The notes under the pieces were generated by a model that had not been told where the DNA came from, did not search any database, and saw only the letters and a list, made by a program, of their open reading frames with translations. From assembly GCA_964414015.1 (NCBI GenBank), contig CAYPUE010000028.1:1-10195 (forward strand): a stretch of DNA of 10,195 bases. Direction: 5' to 3'. The DNA is from JAUSEW01 sp964414015 (lineage in GTDB: Bacteria; Patescibacteriota; Microgenomatia; Levybacterales; UBA12049). The position numbers and the translations under genes were made by a program. Every line of letters starts with the position of its first letter. Position 1 is the first letter of the stretch. Of this stretch, positions 10,151 to 10,195 are shown piece after piece.

Positions 10151-10195
10151 TACACCGGTAGTATGCTACCTTCCCAAGGTAGAGAAGCGAGTTCA
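10141..10195 (+). tRNA. tRNA-Gly (anticodon CCC), cut by window end
   Basis: The 5' part of a tRNA: acceptor strand GCGGGGT (10141-10147), TA, D arm GTAC-ACCGGTA-GTAT, anticodon stem CTACC/GGTAG around loop TTCCCAA with anticodon CCC, variable loop and the start of the T arm (CGAGTTCA). The 3' acceptor strand lies outside the window. Its first ten bases double as the 3' end of GIY-YIG gene 3. Confidence 0.9.

Noticed and set aside
9852..10195. A group I intron or split tRNA-Gly with GIY-YIG gene 3 as its intron-encoded nuclease
   Set aside because: No 3' tRNA half or intron core is seen; a separate complete 5' end of tRNA-Gly(CCC) follows directly. The unseen sequence past 10195 leaves a small doubt.

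Overview
The window most resembles a small-genome candidate-phyla-radiation (Patescibacteria) bacterium, perhaps of the Microgenomates type. This is inferred from several things: AT-rich, lysine- and isoleucine-rich proteins, short tightly packed genes, most tRNAs lacking an encoded CCA, almost no Shine-Dalgarno sites, start codons lying directly behind -10 boxes, and several small GIY-YIG proteins among tRNA genes. TGA is read as stop (9833-9835) and tryptophan is TGG, so there is no sign of a TGA-recoding lineage. The taxonomic call is inference.

Region 1 (1-1568) holds three small genes and one tRNA: a heptad-repeat coiled-coil protein, tRNA-Gln(UUG), a hotdog-fold thioesterase-like protein and an unrecognised 128-aa protein. 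All three proteins have clear sigma70-type promoters that end only 6-11 bases before the ATG.

Region 2 (1628-4471) is housekeeping: the ribosome-associated GTPase Obg, a DEAD-box RNA helicase with an unusually long untranslated leader, and a convergent gene for a Nudix-fold protein with an eroded Nudix box.

Region 3 (4532-6920) is a tight operon: nadD, nadE (the last two steps of NAD synthesis) and a membrane acyltransferase, with 5-nt gaps. It is followed by an unrecognised basic protein (6972-7328) and, on the minus strand, a YbhB-like PEBP protein carrying an apparent 11-residue in-frame insertion encoded by GC-rich, partly palindromic DNA.

Region 4 (7856-10195) is the accessory part. 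It holds tRNA-Leu(CAG), tRNA-Leu(GAG), tRNA-Val(UAC), tRNA-Phe(GAA), a 5'-half tRNA-Gly remnant and tRNA-Gly(CCC), cut by the window end. A TPR protein and three divergent GIY-YIG nuclease genes lie among them. Two-hairpin palindromic modules follow two of the tRNAs. A 19-bp inverted repeat, flanked by a duplicated six-base tRNA-Phe start, lies between GIY-YIG gene 1 and tRNA-Phe. GIY-YIG gene 3 ends inside tRNA-Gly(CCC). Together these suggest tRNA 5' ends and their flanks are a repeated landing site for small GIY-YIG nuclease genes and non-coding palindromes. This tRNA / GIY-YIG / palindrome assembly is the best candidate for an undescribed mobile system here.

Most protein genes look to be expressed from leaderless or nearly leaderless transcripts. 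The clear exceptions are the helicase (leader of about 157 nt) and GIY-YIG gene 3, which has a strong GGAGGT ribosome-binding site.
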